NCBI GenBank assembly: GCA_963680875.1 | Contig: OY804589.1 | Coordinates: forward strand, 3,844,001-3,908,000 | Direction: 5' to 3' | DNA length: 64,000 nucleotides | Origin: Bathymodiolus brooksi | Lineage: Eukaryota > Mollusca > Bivalvia > Mytilida > Modiolidae | In this document: piece after piece, positions 12,980 through 25,249 of the stretch | How the letters are laid out: each line of letters starts with the position of its first letter | Position numbering within the stretch: the first letter of the stretch is position 1 | The notes under the pieces: generated by a model | What the model saw: only the letters and a program-made list of their open reading frames with translations | The model's database searches: none | What the model was told of the DNA's origin: nothing | Program-made: the position numbers and the translations under genes

Positions 12980-13930
12980 GTCAGCTTGCAATATTTAGTG
13001 AAAGATATAATTTATTTAGAGAATCGTGAAATTAAAGGACCTGCCCAGCTATTTTCGTTTCTTTTGAGAGGTTCCTGCATCGATGTCCACTCCATGCAAA
13101 TAAATGAAGAAGTCTGTAGAAAGAGGAGCACAGTTGGTACCCTTAGGAGTGTCGACTATCTATTGAAACACACGTTCATCAAGCATAGCAAATACGTTGT
13201 CGATCAAACACTCGAATATTTTGATGTGAGCTTCACATAGCTTTTTGTTAGAAACAGAGTTTTCCCTTGTTGTTACAAGATATGTTTATCTATGCTGGTC
13301 ATTCTTTTACATGAAATACAGTTGAACCGATTCCTTAATCCGTCTTTTAGTTTCATAAATAATATAGAGGTCAACTGCTTTAATGCCATTGCATGAGGAG
13401 ATCTGGCTGAGCTCGGGTATTCCGGAATGGTAGTAAATTTCTTCACCACTAGAGGAAATGAGGACAGGACATATCCGTGGGGATGTGTAACACATATATT
13501 CCGTAACGGTTAACCAAGTGTCATGATTTAAGTTATTTGTGCTTGCTTGCGCATAGTTGTGTCCAACATATTGTATTGTGTTTTTGTTTGTTTTTCTTCG
13601 TCTATGTTGCAAGTTTCTCTGGATTGTCCATTTTTGATTGGCCCTTCTGTATTCTCTAACGTTTATTTAGAAGTGATGACTTGAACCTAACCACTAGAAA
13701 CCCTTGGTTAAGTAGCTTTCCCGTAAGTAGCAACCCTCTATCAACGAAATTCATAACATGAACCGCAAGCTCTGAATACCGTATCAACTGAGAGAGGTAT
13801 AATCCTTATGTAGTGCTGGTGGCATGATGCTACATCTAAATGGAAAATGTTCAAAATGGGAATATTGAAATCATCTCTTTTGTCGGAAAGTTACGTTCTA
13901 AACCGGCGCTCACTGTCTATTTCGTGGTGT
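12980..13930 (-). pseudogene. reverse-transcriptase remnant, copy 1
   Basis: Minus-strand translation is recognisable in pieces. A segment with LIDNVFAMLDERVFQ, a stop, then GTNCAPLSTDFFIYLHG corresponds to the reverse-transcriptase core usually reading FQQ..GIPMGTNCAPLLADLFLY. Further along, DDFNIPILN and, after a frameshift, SQLIRY and LLLTGKLLNQGFLVVRFKSS match the C-terminal region. Stops and frame changes make it non-functional. The class is uncertain; a Penelope-like or other non-LTR origin is possible. It is duplicated at 14015-14800. Confidence 0.7.
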
Positions 13931-14014
13931 AGGTAAAGGTATGAAGCGGACCTAGTTGCACAAGTGGTGTCCTTTATGTCCGGGTCAACTTGATAGATGG
14001 GATCAACATAATCA

Positions 14015-14800
14015 TCTTGGCAATATTTAGTGAAATGCTATAATCTATATACAGAAACGTGAAATTAAAGGACTTGCCTAGCTGTTTTCGTTTTTATTGA
14101 GAAGTTACTTCATGCAAATAAATGAAGAAATATATATGAAGAGGGGCACAGCTGGTACCCTTAAGAGTGTCGACTGTCTATTGTAGCACACGTTCATCAA
14201 ACATAACAAATACGTTGTCGATCAAACACTCGAATATTTTGATGCGAGCTTCACATAGTTTTTTGCTTGAAACAATGTTTTCCCTTGTTGCTACAAGATA
14301 TGTTTATCTATGCTGGTCATTCTTTTTTATGAAATAAAGTTGGACCGATTCTTTAATTCGTCTGTTAGTTTCGGGAGGGGTGATATCTAAAAGACTAGAG
14401 AAGTCAACTGCTTTAATGCTATTGAATGAGGAGGCATGGGTGAGCTCGGGTACTCGGCAATGGAAATCAATTTCGGCACCACTAGAAGAAATGAGGACAG
14501 GACCTATCCGAAGACATGTGTGACACTGATATTACGTAACGCTTAACCAGTCATGATGACGACCATAGCACGTACAAATTGATGACATACAAATAACCAC
14601 TAGTAATATGTGGTTCAGTAGCCACTTTGTTAGCAACAACCGTCTATCACGGAAACCCTGATAGGATCCATAAGCCCCGGCATACCGCATCAGCTTAGTA
14701 AGTGTATTCCAAATGCAGATGCAGCAGGAATGTTTTTACATATACATGCAAAGTTCCAATGGGAAGATTTAAATCAGCTGTTTTGTCGTTAAGTTTTGTT
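14015..14800 (-). pseudogene. reverse-transcriptase remnant, copy 2
   Basis: A direct copy of the preceding element. CAATATTTAGTGAAA at about 12985 recurs near 14022, followed by the same order of segments with many differences and small deletions. It carries the same broken core and C-terminal region. The divergence between the copies suggests an old tandem duplication or two insertions of one family. Confidence 0.65.
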
Positions 14801-14824
14801 CTTAACCGGTTTTTTATTTATGCT

Positions 14825-15035
14825 TGTCAAAACGTCCAATAACCACTATTAACAGAGTATCCAAAAACCACCAATGTCAATAGGACATTCAATAACCATC
14901 ATGGCCAACGGAACATCCAATAACCAACATGCCAACATGATGAATAAGAACATCCATTTACCATCGAGGGCAACAGAACATCCAATAACCAACATACCAA
15001 TCTGGTCAATAGGACATCGCATACCCATACTGGTC
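14825..15035. repeat. short degenerate tandem repeat
   Basis: Four to six imperfect copies of a unit containing GAACATCCAATAACCAACAT, spaced about 35-60 bp apart. It stops immediately before the SINE-like sequence and hAT-like element that follow. Confidence 0.6.
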
Positions 15036-15059
15036 AATGCGTCGTGATCGTATGGTAGT

Positions 15060-16066
15060 CAGGGTTGGGATAATTGTAATGTGTAATGGTAATTGACTAA
15101 TTAATTACAAAATGTAAAGAAATTGAAAGTAATGTGTAATTGGTCCAAAATTCAATTACATGTAATGGTAATTTAATTAATTACTTCCCAAAAATGTGTG
15201 TAATTTACAATTACTTTTCAATTACATTCAATTACATTAACAAAGATATTGAATAAAATTGATACTGTTTCTACTGCCATTTTGAATGTAGATAATCTCT
15301 CTGTGTTTGATAGTAATATAAAAATGCAAATCTATATGTTCTTAGTCATCTTGGTAATGAGTAAAATAAATAGATAAATGTTATGAATGAAATGACTGAT
15401 GATGGCCTTTCTGCTATCTGATTGATGGATAGAAATGAAATATAGATTAATTAAGATGTTTATTGTTTTATCGAACATTAGTGGTTACAATTTGTTTATA
15501 GAATTGACAGTACAAGGCCTAAGGCACTACTGGTTTCTAATCCTTTAATCTTTTGTTTATTAATATAACAGCTTGTGTCAGGAATAATTAACAAGACCTG
15601 GTTTGGTTCCTCCAGGTGTTAAATCACCTTTGTGTACACAATTCCTTGTGCACAACTGAGTGCCATCCTTCTCCCTTTAAAAATGGTCATTGAATTGTAA
15701 TAATAAAAAGTTTTAACTAACAATTTGACTTGAATTTGATGAATATCAAGTGTAACAGTAAAAAGATGTAACTTTGTTGTAACTGCATGAACATTCAATG
15801 TATAATGTATTAGTTTATTCACTGTCTATATGTATATTCTGAATCATATTGCTATTGCTTACCTGTTCATTCATGTTTGTTCTATGCACATTAAAGATGT
15901 TTTAAAATGTAATTTGTAATTTAATTAATTACATTTGCAAAGTAATTGTAATTCAATTAATTACATTTCAAAATCTCTGTAATGGTAATGGTAATTTAAT
16001 TGAAGGTTTTGGCCAAGTAATTGTAATTTAATTAATTACTTTCCTATGTAATTGACCCCATCCCTG
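15060..16066. mobile_element. non-autonomous hAT-like transposon
   Basis: Starts CAGGGTTGGG and ends CCCCATCCCTG, imperfect inverted termini of the hAT type. It is flanked by a perfect 8-bp target-site duplication, ATGGTAGT, at 15052-15059 and 16067-16074. Subterminal regions on both sides are dense in AATTAATTAC and TGTAATGG-type motifs in both orientations. The 1007-bp interior has no transposase-like frame, so it would need a transposase in trans. The target is a SINE-like repeat whose uninterrupted form is seen at 31705-31785. Confidence 0.9.
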
Positions 16067-16305
16067 ATGGTAGTTTGATTTACAACTACCTGTGCAATCA
16101 GTGTGTATAACCACTAAAGTTGTGAGATCGAACCCAGTTCATAGCGAGGTGTACCCTATACAACATTATGTAGAAAGTTTGTCAGTGAATTGCGGCAGGT
16201 CGGTGGTTTTCTCCGGGTACTCCAGTTTCCCCCTCCAATAAAACTGACAGCCACGATATAAATGAAATATTGTTGAATGTGTCGTTGAACACCATAAACC
16301 GAACC
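16067..16305 (+). mobile_element. SINE-like element, split by the hAT insertion
   Basis: Contains CAACTACCTGTGCAATCAGTG, GAGATCGAACCC and the conserved distal part (CGGTGGTTTTCTCCGGGTAC, AATAAAACTGACAGCCACGA, AATATTGTTGAA). The same modules recur at 17412, 24220, 32795, 33085, 33296 and 31705. The part before the hAT-like element (to 15059) belongs to the same copy. Confidence 0.8.
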
Positions 16306-17411
16306 ATGGCAAATACAATATCCTATGACCATTATAATTCTAAAAGAACATTGGATCAAGGCCGTTCTTCACAATAGCAATACAACTACTTCAATAGATT
16401 AGAAATATAACACACATATATGAATAAGATAGACAAAAGACGGTTGAAGATTTGGAGTGTAGCATACAACCGACCAATGTATGCTAAAGTTTAAGATGAT
16501 ATTAAAGGACTCGCATTATAGTTATAGTGATAGTCGGAAACTTTGAGCCGTAATGAAAGCGGGAGGTTTGGTGCTTTAAAATACATAATCGATCAGACCA
16601 AAATGGCATAATCAAATATTTCATCTCTATTTATGATTATTGTTAAGATGCTGCTCCGTGTGACTTTCAGAAACAGATCAACACATGCCCTTGACTTATG
16701 TCAATCGTAGTCACGTATTTTGCTCAATTGATTTTTTCTGTGTCAGACAACAACGCCCTTATCTTATACAAATAATGCAGCATTGTCAGGTGATTCATAT
16801 ATTATCTAATCGTATCAAAGTAAATATTACAACTAGCCTTCTACAGATATGCCGAACTACTTTGAAAATAAGAGGAATTTGCACATGCCGAACTTGTATT
16901 CATTTTTCCCGCCCATAATCTGACATTGATAAAATGAGATCCAAGGACCGATTTCAGAAGAAAAATAACACGCACATATACATATGTGGTTATTTTTCAT
17001 TCTATTATAATGTTTAAGTCGGTCCTCTCTTTTGCATTTCAAGCAGAAAAGGACTATTTATACAAGGAAGGTCAATTCTTAATATTTCTGCCGAACTCGT
17101 TGCTTCCTTCATTCGCTTTGAGATGGATATAAATAGTTGACCCACTTGATTTAGCTTATGATATATTTATAAAATTTTATCTTGAATTACAACAGGTGCA
17201 TACATATCATACACGAAATCATTATATAATCTGACAAAACCAGAGGCTCACATGATATAGGTAACAGTTCATTTTTCTTTACAAATTCAAGCTCCACGTT
17301 TTGCTTAGGAAATCTGTCTGGATCACAACTCTAAAGGACTAAACAAATTATAATGTACATCCTAATTTGTCTCATAAAAGAATAATAAACAAGATAAAAA
17401 TCATAGGATTA
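16306..17411. other. no gene identified
   Basis: Contains a second copy of the GCGGGAGGTTTGG dispersed repeat at about 16525-16580. The open frames at 16685-16918 (+) and 16857-17042 (-) have no domain or splice support. Confidence 0.4.
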
Positions 17412-17530
17412 TGGTCATGGCGTTTAGCGCCACTTTCAACAATATTTCAGTCATGTCGCGGCGGTCAGTTTTATTTTTGGTGCCAAGAGTGCCAGGAGAA
17501 AGCCACCGACCTCCCGCAAGCGAGTGGGTG
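17412..17530 (-). mobile_element. SINE-like fragment
   Basis: The reverse complement carries the conserved distal module (ACTGACCGCCGCGACATGAC, AATATTGTTGAAAG) found in the copies at 16.1 and 33.4 kb. The head is missing or degraded. Confidence 0.7.
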
Positions 17531-19945
17531 AAAAAATAATTTAGTGCCAAGTGAGCAATTTTACACATATATTATGGCGAGAACTAGTTGTTTATCATGA
17601 GGAGATCATGATGAATATGATCAACTTGTTGAACACCCTGACAAAGGCAAACATTGAATACTGTTTTCTTTGGTACTATAATATTTATATTGATGGCTTT
17701 AACAAAGTAGGATTTTATCATAGTATTTAGACATTGTTATCTACTTCTCACTAGAATGATGGGTGGACGTGAATATTCACAAGTCTACACAAGTATGTTA
17801 TTATCATTTAAATATGGTATCATGGTATGCCTTTATATTGTAAATTTGTCCTTTAAAATGTTTATTTATGATAACATATTGACCTCATAGTAGTGTCGTT
17901 TTGTAGTTCATCAAAGTACCTAACTTCCTGATGGAAATTTTTACACTTAATATGCAAATTAATTCTTTTTAGCAAACTATTTATAGATTTAAAAATCTAT
18001 GGAATAAATGTCATGAGTATTACAACCAAGTCTGTGTGCTAACCTCCCCTTAATAGACTATATTCATCACATACAAGTATTTGCATCCTTATAGATATGC
18101 ATTGTGCAAACATTTCAATGATCAAAGAGAAAGAAATAAAAATGAAAATTTTCATTTAATTTTCATAAACATTTATCTGTAAAAATCTAGGTTTCTTTAG
18201 AAAATAAATTGGTTAAAATTGAGGGGATATTTATGCATCATCATGTAATCAAGATGCATTTCTGACGAGCATGATAAGTATTATCAGTAAAATTGTTGAA
18301 GATTAAAAAAAACAAAATTAATGTAGACTGATGAAATGAAATTAATTACAACCACCAACCCCAACAAATGATTCTGAAAGTGCTCTTCTGGTTTAAAATT
18401 CACAGTAAAAACCTAACTTTAGTTAATCCGGCTTTATCAGTATTGTCCAGTCTATTATGATGAGAAAGTATATTATAGTAAAATCTTGGAAGCTTAAACA
18501 GAAACGGCTGATGCTCAAAATGACATATGATTGGTATATTGATGATATATTACAGCCAAATTAGGAAAAACTGCAACATAAAATGATACAAGATACACAC
18601 AACTCTCAGACAAACCAAGAAAAACTGGAATTTCAGTATTTCTAAGGAATATTTCAAAATAAAATGCTACTTTAGATTCTTACAGAAAACCTTCGTGATG
18701 AATGAACAGTGATGCCAGTCTTAATCAATGTAGTTGTTTTTATATTAAACATTATAGCAACTTGTAAATAGTAAACAAACCATGTCATTTCTGTCTGGTC
18801 ATTTCCAGATATGCTTTCATGGGTTAAACACCAGTTTCAATAATTCTTCATCAATATCTTACTCTTAGTCACTGTTTTATTTGTGGATACAACGAGAGAA
18901 AGATGATCTTCCAAGAATAACTGAAAAACTTCATCACAACGTTGCACACCTGGCTGTATGCGAGGCTAAATCTCACCAACTTTAGTGGTGATATACACTG
19001 ACTACAAAAGTAGTAGTAGTTCTAACTATCATGTAATCACTTCCACCGCAACCCCCTTGTTGTTTGTTTTGATTTTCAAATAATAGACAAATATCTAAAG
19101 GATTATTTTATGAAATGAGAGACTCTGGTAAGCTACCTCTCCACTCTATAATATGGTAACAGGAGAATATAGATTCTTAAGGCTAAGGCTAACTATCCTC
19201 AAATAATTAAAGCTTCTGTCATGAAAATAGATCAACATATCATTGTGACATTACTAACAAATAAAAATCTAAAACTTTTGGTAATAATGATTAATATTTG
19301 TCTGTTCATATGGTAACAGCTGTCACGTACCTGGTGAAATTTGAGAAAGGACAACGCATAAATGTTTCGTTGATTTTAGTTTGAATGAGATAAAATACAT
19401 GAACAAGATCAGGTATTGATATTTTATTGAAAGCAGATGTATTTCATTTGATGCAGTATATAATATCAATAACTATTTCTATTATTGAAAACTACAACAT
19501 TAAAATAAATATATCAAATAAAATTAATAAAAATGACTCAAGGGAAAAACCATCAACTCCCATCTTATATGACATCAGATATAACCTCCGGTTTCATGTA
19601 GACTTTATAAGATACCAGGAGAGAACTTGTACTTTTGGCTGGGTAAATGGGGTGGTCTTTCAATAATCAATTGTCATTTGAGGAAAACTGCTCATATCCA
19701 TCCCTTGTCTGCAATTACACATTGAAGACATTTGACAAATGATCAATGGCAGATAACTCCCACTATTTTATTAAAAAAATTCAAGCGACTGACTCAACAA
19801 TCAACCAGGGCCGTCGCTACATCTATACATTTGAATGTCTTTAAATACAATCGAACTTACCCTAAAAAGCACCTCTATATAAAAAATCACTGTTTATAAA
19901 GGACAGCTTCGTTCTTCTAAATAATGAATAGTGCATATAATTTTA
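17531..19945. other. no gene identified
   Basis: AT-rich sequence. A short minus-strand SINE piece lies at about 18955-19005 (CCAACTTTAGTGGTGATA). The open frame at 19427-19666 has no recognisable domain. Nothing else is supported. Confidence 0.4.
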
Positions 19946-19949
19946 ACCT

Positions 19950-22408
19950 GCATAACACACATGATTCACAACTACTTGCTCATCACAATTCACTCTGATT
20001 CACAGCCATCGGCTCAGCATAACACACCATGATTCACAACCACTGGCTCAGCATATCACACCATGATTCACAATTGCAACCACTGGCTCAGCATAACACA
20101 CCATGATTCACAACTACTTGCTCATCATTACACACCATGACTCACAACCACTTGCTCATCATTACACACCATGATTCACAACCACTGACTCAGCATATCA
20201 CACCATGATTCACAACCTTTGGCACAGCATAACAATCCATGATTAACAACCACTGGCACATCATAACTCACCATGATTCACAACCACTGGCTCAGCATAA
20301 CACACCACGAATCACACCAACTGGCTCAGTATAACACATCATGATTCACAACCACTGGCTCATCATAGCTCGCCATCATTCACAACCACTGTTTCAGTAT
20401 AACACATCAAGATTAACAACCACTGACTCAGCATAACACACCATAATTCACAACCACTGGCTTAGCATTACACACCATGACTCACAACCACTGGCTCAGT
20501 ATAACACACCATGATTCACAATCACTGGCTCAACATTAAACACCATGACTCACAACCACTGGCTCAGCATAACTCACTATGACTCAACCACTTGCACAGC
20601 ATTACACACAATCAATCACAATCACTTGCCCAGCATTACACACCATGATTCAAGACCACTGGTCCAGCAAAACGCACCATAATTCACAACCACTGACTCA
20701 TATCATTCATGACGAACTGCTCGGCATGACACACCATAACTCAAACACAATCGGCTCAGTATAAAACAACATGATTCACAACTGTTTGGTTCAATATAGC
20801 ACACATGATTCACAACCACTGGCTCAGTATAACACACCATGATTCACAACCACTGGCTCAGCATTACACACCATGATTCACAACCACACGGATCAGTATA
20901 GCACAGCATGATTCACAATCCCATGCTCAGCATAACACACCATGATTCACACCCCTGGCACAGCATAACTCACCATGACTCAAAACCACTGGCATAGCAT
21001 AGCAAACCATGATTCAAAGTCACTGGCTCAATATAACTCACCATGATTCACAAGCATAGCACAGCATAATTCACAACCACTGACTCAGCATAACACACCA
21101 TCATTCACAACCAATGGCACAGTAAACTCACCACGATTCACAATCACTCGCTCCGCATAACACACCATGATTCACAACCACTGGCTTAGTATAAGACGCC
21201 ATAATTCACAACCTTTGGTACAGCATAACAATCCAGGATTAACAACCACTGGCTCAGAATTACACACCATGATTAACAACCACTGGCTCAGCATAACACA
21301 CCATGACTCACACCCACTGGCTCAACATTGCACACCATGACTCACACCCACTGGCTCAGCAAAACTCACCATGACTCACAACCACTGGCTCAGCATAACA
21401 CACCATGATTCACAATTGCAACCACTGGCACAGCATTGCACACTATGACTCACACCCACTGGCTCAGCAAAACTCACCATGACTCACAACCACTTGCTCA
21501 TCATTACACACCATGACTCACAATCACTTGCTCATCATTACACATCATGATTCACAATCACTTGCTCAGTATAACATCCCATGATTCACAACCACTGGCT
21601 CAGTATAACATCCCATGATTCACAACCACTGGCTCAGCATTACACACCATGATTCAGAACCACTGGCTCAGTATAACACACAATGATTCACAACCACTGA
21701 CTCAGCATAACACAACATGATTAGCAACCACTGGCTCAGCATAACTCACCATGATTCACAACCACTGGCTCAGCATAGCACACCATGATTCACAACCACT
21801 GGCTAAGCATAGCTCACCATGATTCACAACCTTTGGCACAGCATGACAATCCATGATTCACAGCCACTGGCTCATCATAGCATACCATGATTCACAACCT
21901 CTGGCTCAGCATTACACACCATGACTCACAACCACTGGCTCAGCATAACACACCATGATTCATAGCCACTGGCTCAGCATAGCTCACCATGATTCACAAC
22001 CACTGGCTCAGCATGATAAACCATGATTCATAACCACTGGCTCAGCATAGCATATCATGATTCACAACCACTTTGCTCAGCATAATACATCACGATTCAG
22101 AACCACTGGCCTTAGCATAGCACACCATGATTTACAACCACTGGCTCAGAATAACACATCATGATTCACAACCACTAGCTCAGAATAACACACCATGATT
22201 CACAACCACTGGCTCAGCATAACTCACCATAGTTCACAACCACTGGCTCAGAATAACACAACTTGATTCACAACCACTGGCTCAGAATAATACACCATGA
22301 TTCACAACCACTAGCTCAGAATAACACATAGTGATTCACAACCACTGGCTCAGCATAACACAACATGATTCACAACCACTGGCTCAGCGTAGCACACCAT
22401 GATTCACA
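19950..22408. repeat. 34-bp minisatellite array B
   Basis: About 72 copies of the same 34-bp unit as the array at the window start. The order of variant monomers is also shared. The run with AACATGATTAGCAACCAC and CATCACGATTC variants near 21700-22110 parallels 280-650 and 1470-1840. This points to a segmental copy of array A, not an independent expansion. It abuts the 68-bp array directly. Confidence 0.97.
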
Positions 22409-22410
22409 TC

Positions 22411-23228
22411 GGTCACACTTACTCTACTTTGTGAGTTGATCATGTGTATCCCCACATCATTGACCCCTATATGACACCTGTCATACTTACTCTACTTTGT
22501 GAGTTGTTGATGTGTATCCCCACATCATTGACACCTATATGACACCTGTCATACTTACTCTACTTTGTGAGTTGATCATGTGTATCCCCACATCATTGAC
22601 ACCTATATGACACCTGTCATACTTACTCTACTTTGTGAGTTGATCATGTGTATCCCCACATCATTGACACCTATATGACACCTGTCATACTTACTCTACT
22701 TTGTGTATCCCCACATCATTGACACCTATATGACACCTGTCATACTTACTCTACTTTGTGTATCCCCACATCATTGACACCTATATGACACATGTCATAC
22801 TTACTCTACTTTGTGTATCCCCACATCATTGACTCCTATATGACACCTGTCATACTTACTCTACTTTGTGTATCCCCACATCATTGACACCTATATGACA
22901 CCTGTCATACTTACTCTACTTTGTGAATCTCCACATCATTGACCCCTATATGACACCTGTCATACTTACTCTACTTTGTGAGTTGATCATGTGTATCCCC
23001 ACATCATTGACACCTATATGACACCTGTCATATTTACTCTACTTTGTGTATCCCCACATCATTGACACCTATATGACACCTGTCATACTTTACTTTGTGT
23101 ATTCCCACATCATTGACACCTATATGACACCTGTCATACTTACTCTACTTTGTGTATCCCCACATCATTGACACCTGTCATACTTATTCTACTTTATGTA
23201 TCCCCACATCATTGACACCTATATAACA
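22411..23228. repeat. 68/55-bp minisatellite array
   Basis: About 14 copies of a unit containing CATACTTACTCTACTTTGTG and CCCCACATCATTGACACC. Two length classes occur: 68 bp (five copies, with GAGTTGATCATGT or close to it) and about 55 bp (nine copies, lacking those 13 bases). The missing segment is flanked by TGTG in the long form, as expected for slippage between short direct repeats. Confidence 0.97.
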
Positions 23229-24219
23229 TGCTGTCTGTAGCACACTTCCCTACAATTATATTAATAGAAGTGTTAGTAGACACTACATTATCATTGATAA
23301 TTTACTGATAATTCTATACAAAGAGAGACAACTCTTGTTATTAACTGAGATGTTGTTTTGCTTTTTTTGTAGTATTTAATAATTGGTATTTTTTCATATC
23401 AGTTCTAAATTTGACTTTTTCATTGGTGTAGACATGGTCATTTTCTGTTATATAAACAACTGTTAACTTTTCCTGTTATTTTTTAATTTGTAAACAAAAG
23501 TTCAGGTTCCAAAAAAGAAAACCACTCCCAATTGTCATTGAAATGTAGCCGTGTACATGAACTATGAAAAGTTTAAAAGAAGTGACAGGCCAGATCGTTT
23601 CCGTAGTTTGACAACTGTCAACTGTCAACAATTTTCTCTCCGTTGTTGGGGAAAAGTTTTTCAATGATTACCTAAGGATTGACACAAAAAGGTTTCCTAT
23701 TTCTGTAAAATGAAATTCGTACATGTACATTTTGCAGCAGATTGAATGAATAAATTTCCGAACCGTGGAAGATACCAGATCGCAAACATCATAAGTTGAC
23801 AGAATTCTCTTTATCGTTCAAAACTTTCCATATCGTCCGTGACTTTTAACAATTTTAATAATTAAATCATAAAGAAACAAAAAAAACACGTTTCTTTTCT
23901 AATATTTAGTGAATACTTGTGTATTACATGAAAACGTGTAGGAAACGTGTATTGATTGGCTCGATAAAAATATATAATTGGGGAGAACAGTAAATTACAT
24001 CAGCTGTGTATTCATTGGTTACAAAAATGTATTTGGACCAATCGCTGTGCTTGTAACAAACCGTTTTCGACTAGAACAGAAGAGTTATCTACCGTTGAAA
24101 CTACAGTAAAATATGTCCGGTTTCGGTAAAACAACAATTCTTAACGGTCTTTTAGGCAATCGCCCAAACGTTTTTTGTTGGGTCAGTGACTACCTAATTT
24201 GGAGCAGCTTTTAGTCGCC
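23229..24219. other. no confident gene; CCAAT-like motifs and a small ORF
   Basis: Three ATTGG/CCAAT motifs occur at about 23955-24040. They precede an ATG at 24113 that opens a 33-codon frame (start MSGFGKTTILNGLLGNR, stop at 24214). A promoter with a short first exon is conceivable, but nothing downstream supports it. The minus-strand frame at 23476-23664 has no domain. Confidence 0.25.
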
Positions 24220-24308
24220 CGAGTTTTTTCGGTTTCCTCCACCAATAAAACTGACCACCACGATATAACTGAAATATTGTTGACAGTGACGTTAACACCA
24301 TAACCCTA
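24220..24308 (+). mobile_element. SINE-like 3' fragment
   Basis: Carries GGTTTCCTCCACCAATAAAA, CGATATAACTGAAATATTG and an end with CCATAACCCTAATCCTAACC, the distal SINE module plus a short telomere-like tail. The head is absent. Confidence 0.7.
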
Positions 24309-24415
24309 ATCCTAACCCCAAACAAAGTCTTCATATCATCCATTTCTCATTTTGCTATGGTCAACTTGTTTTCTCATTTTTTTTTTGGGGGGGGGGGGGT
24401 AAAATATTTACGTAC

Positions 24416-24554
24416 CAGTTCAACTTGCACATGAGAAGGGCCCTCTAACATTCCTTTCCCAGCATCTTTATAATGTCTGAATATGCTAGACGACCGCTGG
24501 TGGTGACTTTTACCCTTCAACATTTGTTCTGGTATTAGTAAGTATAGATTCTCA
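24416..24554 (-). CDS. exon of an unrecognised gene (exon 8 of the minus-strand series)
   Basis: A 139-nt exon between acceptor TATTTCCAG and donor GTACGT. The first base completes a Gly codon from the exon ending at 24650, then 46 open codons follow, ending in phase 0. The product includes ENLYLLIPEQMLKGK and HHQRSSSIFRHYKDAGKG, a mixed-composition sequence that looks like real protein. It lacks the low complexity of frames in the repeats. No family is recognised. A T10G13 homopolymer pair lies in the presumed intron about 16 bases past the donor. No following exon was found at lower coordinates. Confidence 0.6.
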
Positions 24555-24649
24555 CTGGAAATAGAAACAAATCATAAGATAAAAACAAAGAACCAGTTCA
24601 ATCTGGTACCAGGTTATGATTTCTATTGCCTTATTTATAAGGAGCATAC

Positions 24650-24727
24650 CCATAAAAATAAAGGTTTCCACTGGATTCAGCATCATATGACCGCAGCAGG
24701 TCAACAATGGCTTGCTCCTGCACCAAA
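24650..24727 (-). CDS. exon of an unrecognised gene (exon 7)
   Basis: A 78-nt exon preceded by GGTCAG and followed by donor GTATGC. It starts with one base of a split codon, has 25 open codons (LVQEQAIVDLLRSYDAESSG, then a short aromatic run) and ends with two bases (GG) that pair with the first base of the exon at 24554. Without the donor the frame would stop five codons later, so a terminal exon is the alternative. The acceptor's pyrimidine tract is interrupted by purines. Confidence 0.5.
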
Positions 24728-24927
24728 CTGACCTTTTTAAAAAATATTATGTGGTCATATGAACATCAACGCTCTTATCAGTGATGAAACAACAAAAGGA
24801 TTGAACTTAAACAGCAGAACTCCTGATTAATAATCAGGGGTGATTCTGGTAGGAAAATAAAATAACTGAAATCAATGAAAAATAGCTGAAACCATCTACA
24901 CCCCTTTTCAAAATGGTAATATTTTAA

Positions 24928-25003
24928 CTGTTATGTCCAGCAACTTTCGGAAATCTATTTGCAGAGGAATATAGCTGAAATCAGTTATATAACAGAGAAA
25001 AAT
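24928..25003. repeat. 76-bp segment duplicated at 26007-26082
   Basis: A 76-bp sequence (starting CTGTTATGTCCAGCAACTTT) is repeated identically about 1.08 kb downstream at 26007-26082, bracketing several exon candidates and the TTCATGAA repeats. A shorter direct repeat (CCTGAATATCTTCATGTTG) follows at 25010 and 25054. Confidence 0.9.
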
Positions 25004-25084
25004 AATTCCTGAATATCTTCATGTTGCTGCTTCGTAACAGAGAAAATTCATCCCTGAATATCTTCATGTTGATGCTCCACTTAC

Positions 25085-25108
25085 CAGCCAAACAGTCTTT
25101 GCTGCCGG
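25085..25108 (-). CDS. candidate 24-nt microexon (exon 6)
   Basis: Bounded by a pyrimidine-rich tract ending in GAG and by a perfect donor (GTAAGT). It would add one split codon plus RQQRLFG and leave two bases that pair with the exon at 24727. Phase agrees on both sides (exon at 25313 before, exon at 24727 after). The acceptor is weak, and a 17-nt version using the internal CAG is in the wrong phase. Support rests on the donor and phase. Confidence 0.33.
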
Positions 25109-25249
25109 CTCAGCAGAGAAAAAGCAAATAATAATTGTATTGTCTTTGGTCTGATTCGACGGTGATGAAACACATGACAAACACGCAAATATTACACCAC
25201 TAAGAACGGTTTTCTAAATGTGACAAGAAATATCAGACAGAATATTTAC

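Noticed and set aside
24113..24214. Small P-loop protein
   Set aside because: The GFGKTT string lacks the full Walker A spacing and the frame is only 33 codons with no downstream exon.
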